Shown here: piece by piece, positions 1-12,351 of the stretch
Numbering within the stretch: the stretch's first letter is position 1
How the letters are laid out: every line of letters begins with the position of its first letter
Source of the DNA: Symsagittifera roscoffensis
Taxonomy: Eukaryota; Xenacoelomorpha; Acoela; Convolutidae
Assembly: GCF_963678635.1 (NCBI RefSeq)
Contig: NC_087063.1
Span: 33,182,599 to 33,246,598, forward strand
Direction of reading: 5' to 3'
Length of the DNA stretch: 64,000 nt
Program-made: the position numbers and the translations under genes
Notes under the pieces: generated by a model
What the model was told of the DNA's origin: nothing
Seen by the model: only the letters and a program-made list of their open reading frames with translations
Databases searched by the model: none

Positions 1-1860
1 AGAAAATACTTATTTTTTTTATCTTACAGCTGTATGTCGGGATGTTTGAGTTGGTGAGTCATCTTGTGTTTTTCTCAATTATAGTATAGATAGATAGCTT
101 TAAATAACTGAGAATACATCCTTTGTGAATATGGAATTTGCTCTTTGTGAACTTTGGCGTTGTATATTTTTTATATAATCTCTAACAACTTTTGAGAATT
201 CTGTATCTATATCATCTGTTTGTATTCGGTGTTTTTTGTGATTTAGTTTTGGTGATGCGATTTTGATTGTGAATATACCATAAGGCGATGCGATATTACA
301 TATATCTTTTAGGTAATGATCAAGGCTTTGTCGTTTTATTTGTACTTCAGGGAATTCTGGTTTACATGGGCTAATTCCTTTTTCAAAAAAGTTTACAATT
401 AAGTTTTTGGTTTGTCTCTGTTGTGTGATCACAAGGTCGTATCTTTACAATTATATCCTTTGATTTGTCTCTGTGGTGTGATTACAAGGTCGTATCTTTC
501 GTTTTTAATTAAACAATTATGTAATACGATTGTTTGTTTGTTACCTAGATTATCTCTTGACATAAGGTTTCGGATGATGTGAGCAATATTTCTTAAACTG
601 TTAGTTTTTACGCGTTTTGTGTGTTTATCATATGTTGGGGCATAGGTTGTCGTGGTCTTACGGGTTGGGAGAGAGTAGTATATCGATTCGTGAGAATGAT
701 TTTTAATTTCTCGTAACTAAGTTCTAATTTAAGATAGGTTTACCTAATCTTACTTAGGGGCTGTGATTTGTGATCAAGGGTTAGAGAATAGTAATTCAAT
801 CCACAAGGCTCAGGTATAATTAGAACGCGAGTAGATCGTTAGATACTTTTTTATGACTTACTATATTTCAAGTGTTTTAGCCTGGGTCATTTAAGGGGAA
901 GGGAATCAAGTGATTATGAGTAACCGAAAATCTTCACTGTTTATCTTAATTAAAATGGTTAATTCTTTCAAAAATTTCTATAAGTCCTGGGTCTTTGATA
1001 AGGGTTGGGTAGTGAATCGACGTTTGAGGTCGTTAGACACTTTAAAAATGTAGGGGGGGGGGGGTACAAAATTGTTCCGTTTGAAGAAATTTAAATTAAG
1101 TGACTTTCTAAAGATCCAAGGAAAGCCTTGATGACCTGTTTTTTATGTTAAAATAATTTAAAAGAAAACAAGGATAAGCCTTGATAACAGTTAATGAAAA
1201 GGTTTCAAAGTGAAAAGTTTAAGATTAAGGTTTAGATGATGTTAGCTTTGTGTAATTCGCTGTTATTTTTTAGGTGATGAAGCTGGGATGAAGAAATGAT
1301 ATGAAAGATTATTAAAACTAACTTTCGTTTTAACTAATTTTTGTTCAATAATTTATTTTATTCAAAATGTTTTAATTTACTGCAGATTTTTTTGGAGAGA
1401 ACGACTTGTGTTGTTTTTATCAGTTGTTATTGTATAAAAAGTAGGTTTAGCACCATTAAGGAAGTTTACCGAAGGATTTCTTAAATTTTATGTCAGTAAA
1501 GGAAAATCTAAAATTACGGCGGAAAGGATTCTAAATACATAGGTTTCTTCCGGTTTCCTTTGTACTATCATGCAATGTATCGGTAGATTTCTTCCTAATC
1601 GTAGATCGCGCCTTGTCCTTGGTCTTCTCGCAAAACCTGGTATTTCTCGTTTTGTTTGGAAAATTGGCGGTGATCTATTGAGTCGGAGAAACTTTTCTAG
1701 TGATTTGTCTATTTCATGTAACATTTTTTTGCAATTTTGCAATTGTCTATTTCTAAAATCTATATTTTCTAAATCTAAGTTAGTTAAGGTCTTGTTCGAG
1801 ACTTTCGGTCGCACCAGATGAGTTATGTACGATTGACTGATTTTATAGAGTAATTTCATA
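1..1860. other. AT-rich DNA without a recognisable gene
   Basis: I recognise no gene here. Two minus-strand open stretches exist, 100-432 (110 codons) and 1488-1859 (123 codons, rich in Lys, Arg and Leu), but neither resembles a family I know. The second ends at its 5' side just before the dispersed repeat at 1940-2165, so it could be part of an older element that runs off the left edge of the window. A run of twelve G occurs at 1053-1064, unusual in such AT-rich sequence. Confidence 0.5.
411..500. repeat. two-copy direct repeat, period about 53 bp
   Basis: A block of about 36 bases starting TTTGTCTCTG at 411 recurs at 464 with two or three mismatches. Both copies contain ACAAGGTCGTATCTTT. 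This is a simple local duplication with no visible function. Confidence 0.75.
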
Positions 1861-1939
1861 TAAGGTACACAGTCTGCTCGTCACGCTGTTTTGTTTTCGG
1901 CCGGATAGATTCGTGCAACTTCTTAGTCTAATACCAATC

Positions 1940-2165
1940 TTAATCTTACTCTTATATCTCCTAGTCTCAATAGATCTAGTGTATACTGGTTTATGCGAGT
2001 TAGTTTCCAGAAAGAGAACAACTGTATTCTAAGTTTAATTCAAATTGCTCTAGTGCTGAAACTACAAGTAGTTTCAGCACTTACAAGTAAGTGTAATGTT
2101 AGTTATGGAATATGATTGGTTAGTTAAGAATGTTTTATAGAATTAGAGAATTATATTTATAACGA
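1940..2165 (+). repeat. dispersed repeat X, left copy, with strong hairpin
   Basis: About 220 bases here match, in reverse complement, the sequence at about 25100-25339. The core is a perfect 14-bp inverted repeat (2052-2065 and 2068-2081, 2-base loop). It runs straight into a second 7-bp inverted repeat (2078-2084 and 2087-2093), giving two adjacent potential cruciforms. No coding capacity is seen. It could be a foldback/MITE-type element or a solo terminal repeat of a larger element. The opposite orientation of the two copies argues against them being the two LTRs of one element. Confidence 0.7.
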
Positions 2166-2854
2166 ACTATAAATTCTAGTTTAGAATTGGTTCCAGATTG
2201 TTGTATCAGAAACAAGTGCCAGTAGTTTTTGGCTGGTTTTGTGTACACCGCGCTTTTGGTTGGTTTATACTTCGGCTGGCTTATTTAATCTCGAATTGGG
2301 AGCAGTGATGATTAGAAATAGCCAGTCAGATAACTGCAAAGATTCGTACATACCCACAAACTGCTGCAGAGGGACTAGCTCTTTTTACCGGACCGATCTT
2401 TCGCCACATCGACCTTTTACCAGACCACAATGCAACAAAAATAAAATTAGTGGAAGATTCGAAAAGGAAGCGGTTAGAACATACAAAACTTCGCTGAGAA
2501 ACTGTGAAACTATTGACTTTAACCAGCGTCATTACACCTGTCAATCAAAATTGTTTACCGAGTCTGGTAAAAGCTCCATGTTATAATTTTTCTGATCAGA
2601 GGTCGGTCTGGTAAAAGGTCGGTCCCCTGATGCAGCATACAATTTGAAACCATTTCTTAAATTCGTTTTGCGTAAAAAGCAGTTTTTGAAACCAAGCTGA
2701 ACGGTTTCCAAACATAACAGAAACAAGTAGCTGCAGCGCAAATATCTCATAATGGTCCAGCAATGATGATCTTTCGAAAAAAATATATATTTTTTTCTTT
2801 TTTCAGATTTTCTTATAAAGTCATCTGCAAATTTTTCTCGTTCTTTCAGAATTC
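2166..2854. other. non-coding stretch with a 16-bp inverted repeat
   Basis: No gene is recognised. A perfect 16-bp inverted repeat (GACCTTTTACCAGACC) has arms at 2411-2426 and 2605-2620, separated by 178 bases, with looser similarity continuing beyond the arms. This could be the remains of a short DNA transposon, but no target-site duplication or transposase was found. Confidence 0.45.
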
Positions 2855-3380
2855 TTGGTCGCACTGTCTTCGCCTTCGCCTGGAAAGTCGCGCCGTCTCC
2901 GTCTTGGTCTGAGAAGTCGCGCCGTTTCCCTTTTGATCTGAAAAGTCGCGCCGTCTCCGCCCTGATTGCAAGTCGGGTCGTCTCTGCCTTGGTCTGAAAA
3001 GTCACGCCGTCTCCGCCTTGGTCTGGAAAAAGGCACCGTCTCTGCCTTGGTCACAGGGATTTGATGGTTGGTCGCGCCGTCTCTGCGTTTGTCTGGAAAG
3101 TCGCGCCGTAACCGCCTTGGTCTGGAAAGTCGGGCCATCTCTGGTTTGGTCTGGAAAGTCGTGCCGTCTCCACTCTGAACGCGAAAGTCGGCGCTGTCTC
3201 CGCCTTTGTCTGGAAAGTCGGGCCATCTCCGCCTTTGTCTGGAAAGTCGGGCCATCTCCGGTTTGGTCTGGAAAGTCGTGCCGTTTCCACTCTGAACGCA
3301 AAAAACGCGCCGCGATTACCACGGTTGCGAAGAATTGATTATTGGTTGCGCCGTCTCCGCCTCGGTCTGGAAAGTGAAAA
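2855..3380. repeat. 29-bp GC-rich minisatellite, about 17 units
   Basis: The unit has the form GGTCTGGAAAGTCGCGCC followed by GTCTCCGCCTT. It repeats with a 29-base period and substitutions in nearly every unit. A higher-order duplication is visible: the block starting at 3119 recurs at about 3236, roughly four units later. The array is much richer in GC than its surroundings. Because 29 is not a multiple of three and the unit lacks stops in most frames, several overlapping open stretches arise on both strands. They repeat the same Arg/Asp/Phe-rich peptide in shifted register and are not genes. Confidence 0.9.
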
Positions 3381-4823
3381 GACTAAAGTGAAAACAATTT
3401 ACTGCGGGAACGTTTCAAAGAATTTAATGCTCTAAAGAGCTCTTCGTTAGTCTGAAAAGCCAAAGCTTAGACAGTTTTTGGTCCTCACCGATACATTTGT
3501 TTTTGGAATTTGTAATTTCTGTTTGAGGCACGGCTGAAAGGGTTTGGATACGCTATTTTTTTGGAGGGATTGCCTAAATTCAAACTTTGAGCAGTCCCAT
3601 TTAGACATTATAAAAAGTTATCTTATTAAAATAACAAAATAACATTGAATAATGCTCCTCCAGATCTCTTTAACTATATCCACTCTTTGCCAAAGGCGGG
3701 ATCTTTGTTGCTAGTTGTAAAATTTTGATATGCTTAACTGTTGATTTATTTCTCCATAGGGGGATATTCGTTACTAGGTACCCTAGGGGGGAAGGGGATA
3801 TAGATCCGATCCTCCGGGTTAGGTCTCTGGCTGGTTAACTAAAAAAAAAACAAATAGACTAATTATGCAAGTTTTAAACAAATAACCACCTACTCATTGA
3901 GTCAATTTTTTCAAACTCAAAATAAGATCTGATGGTTGGTCTAAATTTCTTTTATCTATTATAGCAAATTAATCCGAAATTTTTTTAGGCCAAAAAGTAT
4001 TTTCGTTCTTGCTAAATCTCACTAACAGGGAAAACAATGTTCAAAAGGTTAGCCACAAGACCCATAAAGTTATCAATTCACATTTTTTTAGATCATTGAC
4101 TATTTTATCCTCCTTTTCATGATAAAAATTGTTTTGCTTTGGTGTAAGCCATTTGTCTTTTTTTGGCCATTTGATTGCCTTCTGCCCAAAAAAATCCATG
4201 ATTATGAACTCATAGTAAAGAGCGGAACAATTACGTTAGGGTTGATTAGGCCAAGCGCGGGATTGGTGTAAGCCATTTGTCTTTTTTTGGCCATTTGATT
4301 GCCTTTCAAACTTTTTGATTAAGATTCATACTTTTTCGAACAGATTTCATTGACATCTGAAGTATTTGATCTCCAAAACATTAGTTTATTAACGTTGAAT
4401 TGTCCTACTTGTTTAGAGTTTAATTTAGTTTGTCACTTCACGCTTTATATTCTTTGATATCATTAAAAACGATTATTAAGCTTTATTTACGAACTGTTGA
4501 ACTTAGTTAAAAAGGACACTGTTTTTTCAAGTTTTGTTCAGCTCATTATCGAACCATAATCATTACTATACCGGCTATTTTTGCTTTACAATCAATCTGC
4601 TCAGTGAAAACGCTCAAAATTGATGTGCCAGACAACGCAAATTTGAAATAATTATGATTAATTTTTTTTTCACAAAAAAATGAGTATCCCACTGTCTTGG
4701 ACAAACCAGTAAATACTTTTATGGGCTTCCACTGAGATGGAATTTCGCAGAGAAAAAAACAACTTGATACGCTTTGCGGGCATTCCATCTGGAGTATATT
4801 ACTTGCTTGGTCGGTCTTCAACA
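3381..4823. other. AT-rich intergenic stretch with a 41-bp direct repeat
   Basis: No gene is recognised. A block of about 41 bases beginning GGTGTAAGCC occurs at 4141-4181 and again at 4265-4305 with no or almost no change, 124 bases apart. The rest is AT-rich and featureless up to the left LTR of element C. Confidence 0.6.
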
Positions 4824-5068
4824 TGTCCGCTCAGCCCAAATCAACGGATGAACTGTCTGACATTGAATGCGAACGGGTTGATAAACAATTATTCATAAGA
4901 GAGTGAAGTAAAAAAAATTGCCGATGAAACCATATGTTTTTGTCTGAGTTTTACCTCGGCCACTTCACTCTCATTAATCTTACGAGGTCAACCGACCAAC
5001 AGAAAGGTTACTCAACGTAGTTTGTTTATATAAAAAGTTAACATTTATCAATCCGTTGCCGGATGACA
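4824..5068 (-). repeat. Element C 3' LTR
   Basis: Matches 18257-18496 best in its right half, which includes ATCCGTTGCCGGATGACA at its end. The outer (left) boundary is set at a TG and is uncertain by several bases because the two LTRs have drifted and carry indels. Confidence 0.75.
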
Positions 5069-6596
5069 TTCCCCCTGGGAGAAAATTACTAAACCGAAGT
5101 TCTAAGTCCTTTATCGACTGGAGATTACTAAGTCCCTTTGGGGGACTCTTTCTCGCTCTCTCTCTCCTTTTCCTCATAATGAGTTTTTTTGCCTGCTCTG
5201 CTCAGTTGATTTGTCAAGCTTTCCTCGTTGTTATTGTCGTTTTCCACGTGCTTCTCGTGTTCTTCATGTGTTGTCTCTTCTTTATCGCTCGTTTTTATGC
5301 TCATTCTTGTCTCCACCTTTCGATTACTTGAATCCACCTTTCGATTACTAGTAACTCCGCGGTGTCCTTGGTTGTACTAGCCTCAAGGGAAATGAGGTTT
5401 ACTAACTCTGGTGTTTTCTCTTAATTCTTTGGATTTATCGACTCGAGGAATTTCACGCAAGCCTGGATTTCCGGTGATTTGCCTGTGAATCCCATTTCCT
5501 AGATTACTTGTTTTAAACTTGTATTCGTGTTTTTGGCGTCTTGTCTGGTAGCGATTCAATACTAAATTGAATTATTTTCTTCTGCTCATCTTTCTTTTTG
5601 TCGATTGTGTTGATTGGTATGGGGTTCCCGAGTGCTTTTGTCAGTGTTGAATGGCGATTTCAGTCTGATATTCTGGTCGATTCTATTACTCTTAGGGTCT
5701 TTTCTTTTGATTGAGCCGCTTCGGTGGCGGTGCTGAGTTTTCTGAAGACGTTAACGATTGTTCACCATCTTCGCTTGACGTCTTCTCAGGGGTTTTGCTT
5801 GTGGTGCTGTCTGCTTTTTCTGGTTCAGTTGATTTTGTACCGTTTGGAAAGTCATTGCTAGCGTAGTTGTTCTGCGCGCTGGGCGGCCGCCCGTCATTTT
5901 CCCTGTGGGTTTTGCCCGTCTCTTCGTTGGGCTACTCTGTAACTGTTCTGCTGCCTTCCCTTTTCGCGTAAGTCTTTTTGGCAGGCCCGTTGATGTGTCC
6001 TGCTTGAAAATTCGTTGTTGTGGGGCGTTCGGCTGCTCGATGTCTCCATAACGTAGACAAGGTCCGGGTCTCCGCGATTTGTACGCAACATAATCACTTA
6101 GTCTTGAGGGCCTGCACGGTCCGTATGTCAAAGGGTTTGGTACTGATGCGGATCCACTGTTTCTTAGGAGTCTTGGTTGTTTATCGAACGTTTCGACCCA
6201 CGTGGTGTGCGGCGTATAAGTAAAATTTTTGCTATCGGTGGTTTTAGGGTTTTGCTCCAAATTTTCTTAGGACCTTCACCTTTGTTGCAATACGTTTTGT
6301 TTTCCTTGCTACTTGTTTTAATCATTTTTTGATGTTTTTCCCTACGGTTTCATGTGCTCCCTTATATCTGACATTGAGGTTATCCTTACCTATTGGTTTT
6401 ACTTGTTTGGTTTTCTTACCTGGTCTTGTGGAGGTTGTTGCACCCGCCGTGGGGGTCTGACAGTTGTAATGGGCACGTTTTAATGCGACGTTGACCATCT
6501 TTACAGATCGTGCATAACTTCAACTGGGATTGGCGGTTGTGTTAGGTGTTTCCGATCTAATCAAGCGTCTAGGAGAGCTACCTGTTGCCTAGTTTT
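5069..6596 (-). pseudogene. Element C 3' coding remains beyond the element A insertion
   Basis: This stretch lies between the 3' LTR of element C and the left edge of element A. It holds minus-strand open stretches (5751-6260, 169 codons, rich in Pro, Arg, Gln and Thr; 5128-5337, very rich in Glu and Lys). They occupy the position of the integrase C-terminal tail and 3' region seen in element B. The assignment rests on position and on continuity of the integrase across the insertion, not on strong motif matches. Confidence 0.6.
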
Positions 6597-6859
6597 TGAA
6601 ATTTCTTAAGGAATAAAGAGATCTAGACAAGACTTAATTCATCTTGTTTTGTATAATAAATAAGTTGTAAGCAATGTCATGACAATTAGATAATTCAACT
6701 TAAATCTTTCATAAATTGAACAAGAGTGATCGAATAAGCTTGTTTAAAATTAGACCGTGGATTGACATGTCGATAGCGACCTTGAGAACCAAGAGTAGAT
6801 TAACGGCCTAGAATAGAGTGACGTCATAGAACAACACAATTAAACAGCACCGCACCACA
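6597..6859 (-). repeat. Element A 3' LTR
   Basis: 263 bp, TG...CA ends on the minus strand, same length as its partner at 13414-13676. GTTTT directly outside is the target duplication. The purine tract on the inner side marks it as the 3' LTR. Confidence 0.93.
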
Positions 6860-7812
6860 TTTCCACCTCTAGGGAAAATTCAAACGGTACATTTGAATTT
6901 TTCTTTGAACAAGAATAACTATAACAGTAATCTGCAGATAAAGAAAACTCCATAGAAAACAAGTATAGCACTAAGAGGAGTTTTGATAAATTTACTGAAA
7001 TGAGATTAGATAAATGTACTGATACATGTACTGATTAGATAAATGACGAGAGAGATTAAATGACGAAAGAGTTTACTTTTCGGTACGTCGCAAGGGGTTA
7101 TCTGATGAGTTGATACTAGGGAACCGGGTAAACTTTCTACTAAAACCCCCGGCCTCATTGGGAGAAGCAACCCTGGATTGCCCCACTTGAAAATCTGACT
7201 CTTGCCTGGCCATGGCAAAGCTGACTTTTCTGTCCGGGGATACTGGAATTGACGGAGACGAGAAAGAAGCGTGAACTACATTCACAGAATGTCTAATCGG
7301 GCTGCCATAGAATATTGTTTGCTTTTTGCGACGAGATGATATACGGGATGAAATCGATGCTGAAGAAATATTCCCATCTGGATCCGAATTGAAGCCTGAT
7401 ACATCACGGTTGGGAGGGCCCGATGTTGCCAAATTAGAATAAGAACACTCTTGCAATTTTGGGACAGACGACTAATCATCGGAGGAGATAGGTATCAGAT
7501 CCGGGCATGGGAGAAACTTATCTTTGTTGGAGAAGGTGTCTTCGATTTAATACTGATAGGTACATCCACTAATTGATTTCCCGAGGTAGACGAAGAAACC
7601 GTCAGATCTACCACCGGAGTAGAATCCTGAGTAATAGGGAAAGACTGAATTCCTGGGGCCTCCGAGACCAACTTATTCCCCGATTTGGGCAATGATAATT
7701 TGGGACGCGTCGGCGTAGAAGAAAATAAAATGGTCGGAAGCTGAGGACGAGCGAGTACAGAAACAGTTTTGCCGTAATCCGAGATCTCGAGTTAGTCGGT
7801 TTTAAGGGTCGA

Positions 7813-9158
7813 TTATCGACGACGAAGATTAAGGGACGACGAAGACACAATGGGGCGCTTTTGCCCCTTTTTGACAGGCGTTGCTTGTTTGCCTGAAAAA
7901 CTTAGACCCGTTGACTTAAGGCGAACAGCAAGATGATTTCTTCTTATCACTTTACCCTCGTCAGTAAAATATGTAGACCCAGTAACACTCACAATTTTAC
8001 CCTTAAAATGTTTGAAAAGTTCCCGACCAGATTTCCTATTAAGAAACTTCCGAAAAATTTCAACTTTACTTCGTTCATTCAAAATTAAATAATCCAAATT
8101 ACGTTTTGGTTGGGATGGACGAATTTGTTCAGCCGGCATCTGGTTCCGGAATCTGAGCGTCCTCGCGGATAAATTAGAGCGAAGTGTAGCTGCAAGTACT
8201 TGATTCCGCTCTGTCAGTGTCCTAAGGGCTTTTACACCCTCTTGGTGCAAAAGAGATTTCTTCAGTGACAACCATTGATTCGCAGAATGGGTCAGACTCT
8301 CCAGCGCACGATAATGGGGTGTGTCAGCAACTGATTCTGTCGGTCCCCCAAAGTAAGGTGATACTGACGGGCTAGACTGCCCTTTCTTAACCAGCTTGAA
8401 TCGAGGTCGGCTGTCACACTGCTTCCGACGCTGTTCCGTGGTTAGTAAATCGCGCTCGAATTGTTGATTATCTAAATGAACGCGCCTAGAAAATCGTTCT
8501 GCCGCAAAAGATAACTCCGTATTCGGGGGACGACCAAAATGTAGTTCAAAACGTGAAACCCCAGTGACAGAGTTTTTGGTGACCCGAATATCCTCAACTA
8601 TATGCGTAAGCATATCTTGTATATTTGAAAAATCAGGACTCAATCGAGAAGCCCCCAACCGACGCTTATTGGTTTGGATGGAACGTTCCACCAGACCACA
8701 ACCACGATGATCACCAACCGGGCAAAAATTTTGTGCAATAATTTTATATTTACAAAAGGATTTAACTAATTTTTTTTTAAAACCCGAATACTGGTCATTT
8801 TTGATTGACTTTGGGATACTATGCTGTTGAATATAAGATTTAAGGAAGTAAATTATCTTCCTACCCCCGTAGAACGTGTAATCATAGCCGACGGATATTT
8901 ACAATACCGGTCGATCGCGACCAAGATATAAATACTGTTACCGTCAGAATCGAGTAGAGGACCCGCATAGTCGAGCTGGAGCTCTTCATTAGGACCAGAT
9001 AAAAGGGGTAAATTTTTGGTGGAATTAAACGAAGCCTTCAGATTCTTACCAAATTTCGTGCATTGAGGTAGTCTTTGCACAGTTGAACAGTATCCCGATG
9101 CATACGAGGCCACCATAAGTACTGAGCTGCATCCACCATGGCCATCCGCATGCGACAT
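7813..9158 (-). pseudogene. Element A integrase region
   Basis: Readable segments are LDYAGPLLDSDG with VAIDRYCKYPSA (around the first catalytic Asp, about 8900-8970) and FELHFGRPPNTELSF. They are followed by a basic C-terminal tail with a VRLKSTG stretch. Retroviral-type DDE integrase, broken. Confidence 0.82.
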
Positions 9159-10077
9159 GTGTAGACGAGCAAGTAGAGGTTTCCGGAGACTATTGGGAAT
9201 AGCAATCCTATTATCTACTACAACACAGCCTTCAACTACCGCTGCACAAGGCCAAAAGGATTTTAAGTATTTGAATCAATACAAAAAAATCCTTCATAGT
9301 CGCGATTAATCAGTGCCCGTTCCATCAGTTGAAGACTAGGGTCTTCATCAGTAAAATCCCAAAGCACATCGGAGTCCAGAATACCCACCAATCCTGAAAG
9401 TGATTTTTGATCCCAGGCGACAACTGAGGATTTCAAACTTCCCAGGCTGTGAGCTGGTTGTACTGTACGGCCCACTGGTCCAGCCTTCCTGAGCCTCTTC
9501 GATTGGAAATTTTCAAGAAATCAGGCATACTGGCCCTTCAATGCCACCCCAAGCTGCAGAGAAGTCGACCGCTTTGGGCGCACTTTCCCAGTGCAAAACC
9601 GCGGCCGAGCACAATCTGATGAGAACCATTGTTGGTTTACGGGATTGAACTGATTCAGCAACTGCTCGAAGCTATCATTAGCATTAGTGTCCATCACAAC
9701 CGTCTGAAATGGAAAAGCACTAAATAACACGAATATACACCAGTAAATCCAAGAATAGTAAGTAATCTCAAAGATATCAATGAAATAAGAAAATATCCCA
9801 CAATCACAAATTACCGTACTGAATATCCAAACTAAAATCCAGATTGGCAGATAATTTGGAACACATGCTGTGAAGTGACAATTAAGGAATTGAACCAGCT
9901 CAAAGCTGATTGGACAGAACTTTGAAAATTAATTCTGACGCCCTCTAGCGGAGAAGTAACAACCGAGTTGAATTGAATAAATAATTCGATATTACCAAAA
10001 TTGAAAGAACAACCGCCCTCTAGCGATTTTGTTCGCTGAGACGGAACTTAAATGTCCAAATTATTGACGCCCTCAGC

Positions 10078-12111
10078 CTACTGAATGCCATTGTTATTGG
10101 ATGAATACGGTGCTAAATCCAATGAATTATCCTGAACGGGACAAATAGCCCGAGGCGGACAATAACTGACTGACTCGATTGAATTGATCGAAGCAGATAA
10201 AGTGGGTGCCTGGATGTCCACCCGACATAGTGGATAGGATAATCCGTCTGATAAGTCTTCTGATAAAGAACAATCCCAAACCCAACAATCCACGAAGTCG
10301 CAAGCATCGAAAAATCGACTTATACACTTAACCACATATTGTTCGTTGGAACTACTCGGCCGTGGTTCCTCAAAAGTTGGAAAACGTGACAAATAATCCA
10401 CTATTCTCAGTTTACAACCAGAAATATGAAAAATATCGAAGAAAAAAGGTAATAATCTATCAGCCCATCTAGATAAACGTTGATGGGTGTTATTAGCCCT
10501 ATTGGTTTTAAGAGCCGATTTAATCGCTTCATGATCTGTGAGGACAACAAAATGATTACCCAATAGATAATTGCGGAAAAGCTCCACAATAGCGAGAAGC
10601 TCCAATTCGTTTGTACTATATTTCTTTTCCTGGTCATTGAGGAAACACGAAGCAAATGCAATGGGAAACCAAACATCCCCTTCTACTTCCTGCTCTAAAA
10701 CCGCTCCCAGACCACTATGACTAGCATCACATTTCACTCGAGTATTCCGATTTTGGTCATACTGAAACTTTGTGATATTCCCGATCAATTGTAGAATATT
10801 CACGAAAGCTGATTGTTGATCCTCCCCCCACACAAACTTGCTTTTGTTACTCGCTTTCAACGAAGGGCGGAGTTGGTCCAAAAAAAACCTGAAGATGTTG
10901 TAAATCGTTGAGAATGCCCATAAAGAATCGAAGTTGTTTTAACGACTTAGGAGGCTCAAGAGCTAATACCGCATCAATTTTGGAACGTTTCGGCCTATAG
11001 CCTTCTGAATCAATATCATAACCCAACCAAGACAGCTGATTCATCGAGAAGACGCATTTCAATAATTTCAGGGCAAAACCTTCTTCATCCAGTCTGGCGA
11101 ACACTTTATCCACAAGAATATTGTGATCCACTACTGATCCTTTCGAAACTATTAGGATATCACCCAGGAAACAGAAAACTCCCGATAAACCTTGAAGAGT
11201 ATTATCCAATGCTTTTTGGAACTCTTTGGGCATATCTGTTAGCCCATAAAAACCGGTTTTAAACCGGTAGGTGCCGGTTTGTTCCCCACAAAATATATTA
11301 AAGTTGCACTGATGACTAACTTCATCACTGAGTGGAATCTGATTAAATGCATATTTCAAATCCAGTAACGTGAACCAAACATCGCCGACCTTGTCCGACA
11401 TGATGATCTGGGCTGCTGAGTCCAACAATTCCAATAAAATTGGCATCTGATATTGATTCTTATGAATCTGATCATTCATGGGCTTTGCATATAAAGCTAA
11501 TTTAACAGAACTATCCATCTTAGCTGTAATCACTATCGGAGATATAAAGTGTTCACTTGTACATTTGTTAAGCTTGACAATGTGACCTTCTTCAATCAAC
11601 TACTGAATTTCGACGCCAACTTCATCTTGAATTGCACTGGAACCCGTCTTCCTTTTTCCTGAATTGCAACGAGTGGTGACATGAATGTAGAGAAGACTTG
11701 ATGAATTTTAGCTCTACCAATGCAAAAAAATACTTGTTGATACATCTGTTGAAAATGTAATTTCCAAAATTCCGACGTCTCATTCGCGTTTGATTGGGAT
11801 ACTTCGCCCACCAAAGGCCTTTCTGGTCTAACTTGCGTAGTTCTCACCCCCAACTGTGACTGCATTTTTAACCTTACTAGACAACGCGTACGATTTTCTG
11901 AAATGAGGAATTTTGCTGACTTCACAAGCCATCCCAATGACGATACATCGACTATCAGTGTTCCCGTCAGTTCAATTCTTTTCCTGTTATAGTCCACATA
12001 TACCGTGTCTATTGGACGTTCCTGTTTTCTAAAAACCTTAGCTGAAGGTACTGACTTCACAATATTATCTGCTGTCCTCTTATTTACAAAGGAAGCAGGA
12101 CTTCCGCTATC
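10078..12111 (-). pseudogene. Element A protease, reverse transcriptase and RNase H region
   Basis: The protease active-site motif VDSGSP lies near 12110. Reverse transcriptase features include the LDLKYAFNQIPL block and the conserved region before ILIVSKG (10847-11599). RNase H features are VKCDASHSGLGAVLEQ, the STNELELLAIV segment and LTDHEAI (10330-10850). The order and motifs are those of Ty3/Gypsy elements. Fossil. Confidence 0.88.
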
Positions 12112-12351
12112 AACTGTAGCTTTGAAAAATGTTTTTCCGCAACGAAGTTTTATCTGAATACAACGTAATTTGCCCGTAGCAGCATTAACCACTTCCAATT
12201 TCTTCACTGACTCAATAGAGTTTCTCGACTCTTCTACCGCAACCGACAAAACTGCAAATTCTGATTCACTATCGGACGTGATGAAATTACAATTTTCTTC
12301 TGCAGTTTCATCTGATTCAACATCTACATTCGCTGCACTTTTGGAATTGCA

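Noticed and set aside
2541-3338. Overlapping open stretches of up to 154 codons on both strands
   Set aside because: They are products of the 29-bp minisatellite, which lacks stops in most frames, and they repeat one peptide in shifted register.
2855-3380. CRISPR-like regular repeats
   Set aside because: The units abut without unique spacers and vary in nearly every copy, and the context is eukaryotic. It is a minisatellite.
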